9,200 nucleotides of DNA from Betaproteobacteria bacterium (GTDB lineage Bacteria > Pseudomonadota > Gammaproteobacteria > Burkholderiales > SG8-39): the NCBI GenBank assembly GCA_007280315.1, contig QYQC01000055.1, positions 1 through 9,200 on the forward strand, in the 5' to 3' direction. Under the pieces are notes generated by a model. It was not told where the DNA came from, did no database searches, and saw only the letters and a list, made by a program, of their open reading frames with translations. Position numbers and translations under genes: made by a program. Positions within the stretch are counted from its first letter, which is position 1, and each line of letters opens with the position of its first letter. Below, piece by piece: positions 6,771-9,200 of the stretch.

Positions 6771-7598
6771 TTAGCGCCCCAAAACCTGCGCTTCAGCCGT
6801 GCAATCCTGCGGCGATTTTGCGCCCGCGCTGCGCGCGCTTTCGATTTCTCTGCGCGCTGCAGCCAGCTGCGCCGAGAACACCGGGTTCGCGTGCAGGCGG
6901 CTTACCAGGGCGGCGCCCAGCAGACGGCCGGCCTCGACGTCGCTCTGCCAGTGCATGCCGCAGATGACGCGGCTTTGCCCAAAGGCGAGACCGCGCACCA
7001 GGATGTCGTCGGCGCGATCCGGCGCGATCTCCGCCAGCACCAGCGCCCACGCCCAGCCTATCGTGGCATGGCTCGAAGGAAAGGAATCGTCGCTTGATTT
7101 TTCCAGAGGCGTGCAGCTCGCGTCGCCAAAAAAGGCGAACGGGCGGCGGCGCTTGTAGTGTTTCTTCGGTCCTTGGCTGGTACGGCTGGCGTCGGCGAGC
7201 GAGCGCAGCAGCAAAATGTTGAGATGCGGCGTAGCTTGTTCCGAAACGGGCATGCCGAGGGCGCAGGAAAATGTTTCCGCAGCATTCGGGAAGCTAAGGT
7301 CCGCGTCCTTCGCCGCCAGCAGCCAGCGGGGCGAACCGCGCAGCTTGCGCGTCGCGCGATAGGCCTCCGCGTCGGCGGCGAACGCCGCTGAACCGGCCGC
7401 GGGCGGCGGCGGCAACAGCGCCACGCCATCCGGCGGCGGCGTCGGCTGCAGATAGCCGCTCACATAGCCGCGACGCCCGTCCGACAATTCGGCGGGCGAG
7501 GTCGGCAGCGTCACCGTGGCACACCCGGTCGCCAGCGCAGCCGCGACGACCATCAATAGTTTGATGCCAGCGCGCTTGATCAACATATCGTCACTCAC
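6771..7598 (-). CDS. Class A acid phosphatase (PhoN-type, PAP2 superfamily), secreted or lipoprotein
   Basis: A 275-residue non-specific acid phosphatase that would hydrolyse phosphomonoesters in the periplasm through a phospho-histidine intermediate. The full class A signature is visible: the N-terminal region GYLQPTPPPD (48-57) and LLPPPPAAGSAA (61-72), the KX6RP motif (K145 to R152-P153), PSSH (174-177) and SRX5HX3D (S209, R210, H216, D220). H177 and H216 are the expected catalytic histidines. PSSH replaces the usual PSGH. The signal segment LLMVVAAALATGC ends in a lipobox-like LATGC (C26) with Ala next, compatible with an outer-membrane lipoprotein; ordinary signal-peptidase cleavage is possible. 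The start is GTG at 7598, with GGA eight bases upstream; the ATG at 7586 is an alternative. It ends in two in-frame TAA codons within a GCGTTA direct repeat (6762-6776). The peroxidase gene lies 120 bases upstream, on the same strand. Confidence 0.92.
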   Translation of the reverse strand: MSDDMLIKRAGIKLLMVVAAALATGCATVTLPTSPAELSDGRRGYVSGYLQPTPPPDGVALLPPPPAAGSAAFAADAEAYRATRKLRGSPRWLLAAKDADLSFPNAAETFSCALGMPVSEQATPHLNILLLRSLADASRTSQGPKKHYKRRRPFAFFGDASCTPLEKSSDDSFPSSHATIGWAWALVLAEIAPDRADDILVRGLAFGQSRVICGMHWQSDVEAGRLLGAALVSRLHANPVFSAQLAAARREIESARSAGAKSPQDCTAEAQVLGR

Positions 7599-7718
7599 TG
7601 TATTTTTCCAAATTGGCGCTCAAACCGGAGGAAGCGCAAGTAGCCTCAATGACTGATGTTCGCGGCATGATCCGACGGGCAGTATAGACCGGGACAGATA
7701 CAGGCACCATCCACCGCC
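7599..7718 (-). promoter_or_regulatory. Intergenic region with possible promoter for the acid phosphatase gene
   Basis: The 120 bases between the peroxidase stop and the phosphatase start hold TATACT (minus strand, 7686 to 7681), a 5-of-6 match to the -10 consensus that would give a leader of about 75 bases. No matching -35 and no intrinsic terminator for the peroxidase operon are evident. The phosphatase may therefore have its own promoter or be read through from the peroxidase operon. Confidence 0.3.
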
Positions 7719-8939
7719 CTAGCGCGGCCGGCACGGCGTCGGCGCCGCGCTCACGTCGGGGAAACTGCTGCTGGTCAGGGTGCGCAGAAATGCAACCAGG
7801 TCTTCGCTCTCGCCGGCGGAGAGGTGCAGCGGTTTCAGCAGTGCTTCCCCGTCCTGGTGCAGGCGGTCTTCGTTCAGCTCCGAGTAATGCCGCACCACAT
7901 CGCGTAAAGTCGCGAGGCTGCCGTCGTGCATGTAGGGCGCGGTCAACTCGACATTGCGCAGCGACGGCACCTTGAACTGACCGTAGGTGGTGTGGTTCTC
8001 GGCCACGTGGCGCGTGCGGCTGCCGGAAGCGCGCGCGGCATCGTCCGAGAACGCGCCGAGCAGATTGTACTGGTCCCCGCGCACGCGGCGGATGCCGCCG
8101 TGGCGCCCGGAATCGACGCGCCCGGGCGCGACCAGATAGGGCACGCCCGTGTCGTGAAATTCGCCGTTGGAAAAGTTCGGCCCGAAATGGCACGCACTGC
8201 ACTGCCCCTTGCCGCTGAACAGTGCGAAGCCGCGCCGCGCGGACGCGGGGTAGCGCGCGGCCGCCGCGCCGTCGGCGCGCGCCAGCGCGTCGCGCAGTTC
8301 GTCATACGGGCTCGGGCCCGAGCGCAGCGTTTCGAGATAGGCGGCGAGTGCCTTCGCTGCATCGACCAGTGCCGCTTCGGATTCCTCGTCGGGCGGTACG
8401 CTGCGGTCGAACGCGTTGCGGTAGCGGCAGGCCAGTTCCGTGTCGCCGCGCAACAAGCGCGCTACGTGCACGGCCGATGAACCCAGCTCATCCGGGTGCA
8501 GGATCGGGCGGATGGCGAATGACCACAGACTGTCCGAGCCGCCATCCCAGCCGAACCAATGGGAAAGCGCGACGTCCCACAGCCCCTGCGTATTGCGATC
8601 CAGCCGAGGCAGTGCCGCGCCGCCGCGTTGGGCGCGGGCGCGCCCGTCAGTGAACGCCCGCCCCGGCTGGTGGCAAAGGGCGCAGGACAAATCGCCGCGC
8701 GGCGACAGCCGCGCATCGAAAAACAGCGCGCGGCCGAGCGCGATGGCGTCGTCGTTGCCCGAAACTCGGTTGGAGGGGTCGCGCAGCGGCTGCTGCGGCC
8801 ACGGGCCGTGGGCCATGATGCGGCGAATTTCGTCGTGCGAATAGGCTGGTGCTGGCATCTGTGCCTCCGCGCTGCCGGCGAAGAGCGCACTGCCGTTCGC
8901 AAGAACCAACGCCGCGATCAGGCCCGCTGTCCGGCGCAT
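7719..8939 (-). CDS. Di-haem cytochrome c peroxidase, MauG/CcpA superfamily
   Basis: A periplasmic di-haem c-type cytochrome of about 406 residues. Residue numbers here count from the GTG at 8942; subtract one for the ATG start. A Sec signal spans about 1-27 (AGLIAALVLANGSALF, then AEA before QMPA). Haem sites are CALCH (87-91) and CSACH (248-252). The inter-haem region has HWFGWDGGSDSLWSFA with conserved tryptophans, then RPILHPDELG. TAPYMHDGSLATL (334-346) supplies M338, a likely distal ligand of the high-potential haem. Members either reduce hydrogen peroxide (CcpA) or use high-valent iron to modify a partner protein (MauG, MbnH); which applies is not decided by sequence. The ATG at 8939 shares its A with the upstream TGA stop (TGATG), and AGG lies seven bases before it, so translation is coupled to the YtkA-like gene. 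The GTG at 8942 is an alternative start. Confidence 0.93.
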   Translation of the reverse strand: MRRTAGLIAALVLANGSALFAGSAEAQMPAPAYSHDEIRRIMAHGPWPQQPLRDPSNRVSGNDDAIALGRALFFDARLSPRGDLSCALCHQPGRAFTDGRARAQRGGAALPRLDRNTQGLWDVALSHWFGWDGGSDSLWSFAIRPILHPDELGSSAVHVARLLRGDTELACRYRNAFDRSVPPDEESEAALVDAAKALAAYLETLRSGPSPYDELRDALARADGAAAARYPASARRGFALFSGKGQCSACHFGPNFSNGEFHDTGVPYLVAPGRVDSGRHGGIRRVRGDQYNLLGAFSDDAARASGSRTRHVAENHTTYGQFKVPSLRNVELTAPYMHDGSLATLRDVVRHYSELNEDRLHQDGEALLKPLHLSAGESEDLVAFLRTLTSSSFPDVSAAPTPCRPR

Positions 8940-9200
8940 CACTCAGCCTGGTAATCGACGCGTATGCGTTCGCGCCCGGCGCTCGTCTCCACGTCGAAGG
9001 TGAATTGCCACAGGCCCGGCATATGAAACATCAGGCCGGTGGCGGTGTACTTTCCGGGTGCGCTGTTGCTCACCTGCGGCTGGTAGTTCATGCCGTGCTT
9101 GTGCGCCGGCATGCCGGCGTCGACCTTGAGGCCGGTGACGCTGGTGCCCGCCTGCGGGCAGATCTCGGCCTGCAGCGAAAACAGCTCGCCCACCTTGATC
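8939..9200 (-). CDS. YtkA/FixH-like periplasmic protein, N-terminal part cut by window edge
   Basis: The C-terminal 86 residues or so of a beta-sandwich protein of the YtkA-like/FixH-like type; the frame is open to the edge (IKVGELFSLQ), so the GTG at 9193 is probably internal. Visible features are a Cys (EICPQAG), the motif DAGMPAHKHGMNYQPQV with two His and two Met, GKYTATGLMFHMPGLWQFTFDV with another Met-His-Met cluster and a Trp, and a terminal strand ERIRVDYQAE. The His/Met spacing is typical of this family and suggests copper or another soft metal, although many members are uncharacterised. Its stop codon overlaps the start codon of the di-haem peroxidase, so the two are made together and probably meet in the periplasm. 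The signal peptide should lie outside the window. It is not MbnP as far as I can see. Confidence 0.75.
   Translation of the reverse strand, partial: IKVGELFSLQAEICPQAGTSVTGLKVDAGMPAHKHGMNYQPQVSNSAPGKYTATGLMFHMPGLWQFTFDVETSAGRERIRVDYQAE

Noticed and set aside
7591..8202. Minus-strand 203-codon frame between the phosphatase and peroxidase genes
   Set aside because: It mostly overlaps the peroxidase gene in another frame, and its Arg-rich sequence has no motifs. The 7599-7718 gap has no independent coding evidence.

Overview
This is a GC-rich chromosomal window (roughly 63-65% G+C by eye) with dense genes, short intergenic gaps and frequent GTG/TTG starts. The protein types suggest a Gram-negative proteobacterium: a lipoprotein signal, periplasmic c-type cytochromes and a class A acid phosphatase. 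A near-leaderless start with a TAGAAT box just upstream of ATG is a style common in Betaproteobacteria, so that class is my best guess, by inference only. I see no rRNA, tRNA, CRISPR array, insertion sequence, integrase or phage gene.

Layout. (1) Positions 1-1184, minus strand: a nearly complete serine-glyoxylate aminotransferase whose last few codons run off the left edge. (2) Positions 1185-1361: a divergent promoter region. (3) Positions 1362-5868, plus strand: a tight operon-like run. It holds a FrnE-type DsbA-family oxidoreductase (TTG start), a 1022-residue YdiJ-type FAD plus Fe-S 2-hydroxyacid dehydrogenase, and a TauE/SafE-family membrane exporter. (4) Positions 5896-6279, plus strand: a 127-residue uncharacterised protein with a CPDC motif and an apparent leaderless start. 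(5) Positions 6304-9200, minus strand, read from right to left: the C-terminal part of a His/Met-rich YtkA/FixH-like periplasmic protein, a translationally coupled di-haem cytochrome c peroxidase of the MauG/CcpA superfamily, a class A (PhoN-type) acid phosphatase with a lipoprotein-like signal, and YjbQ. The yjbQ upstream region carries a 17-nt palindrome against a good -10 box.

How the genes may work together. The left half looks metabolic. A D-2-hydroxyacid is oxidised by the YdiJ-type flavo-iron-sulfur enzyme, the divergent aminotransferase could amino-transfer glyoxylate, and an anion exporter is encoded in the same run. This resembles a glycolate/glyoxylate or other hydroxyacid module, but the substrate is not readable from the sequence. 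The right half is mainly periplasmic: a peroxidase-like di-haem enzyme coupled to a probable metal-binding partner, followed by a phosphatase. The most interesting lead is that coupled pair, which parallels the known MbnH/MbnP and MauG/amine-dehydrogenase enzyme-substrate arrangements without being either of them. I found no clearly unprecedented system, and most genes belong to known families.
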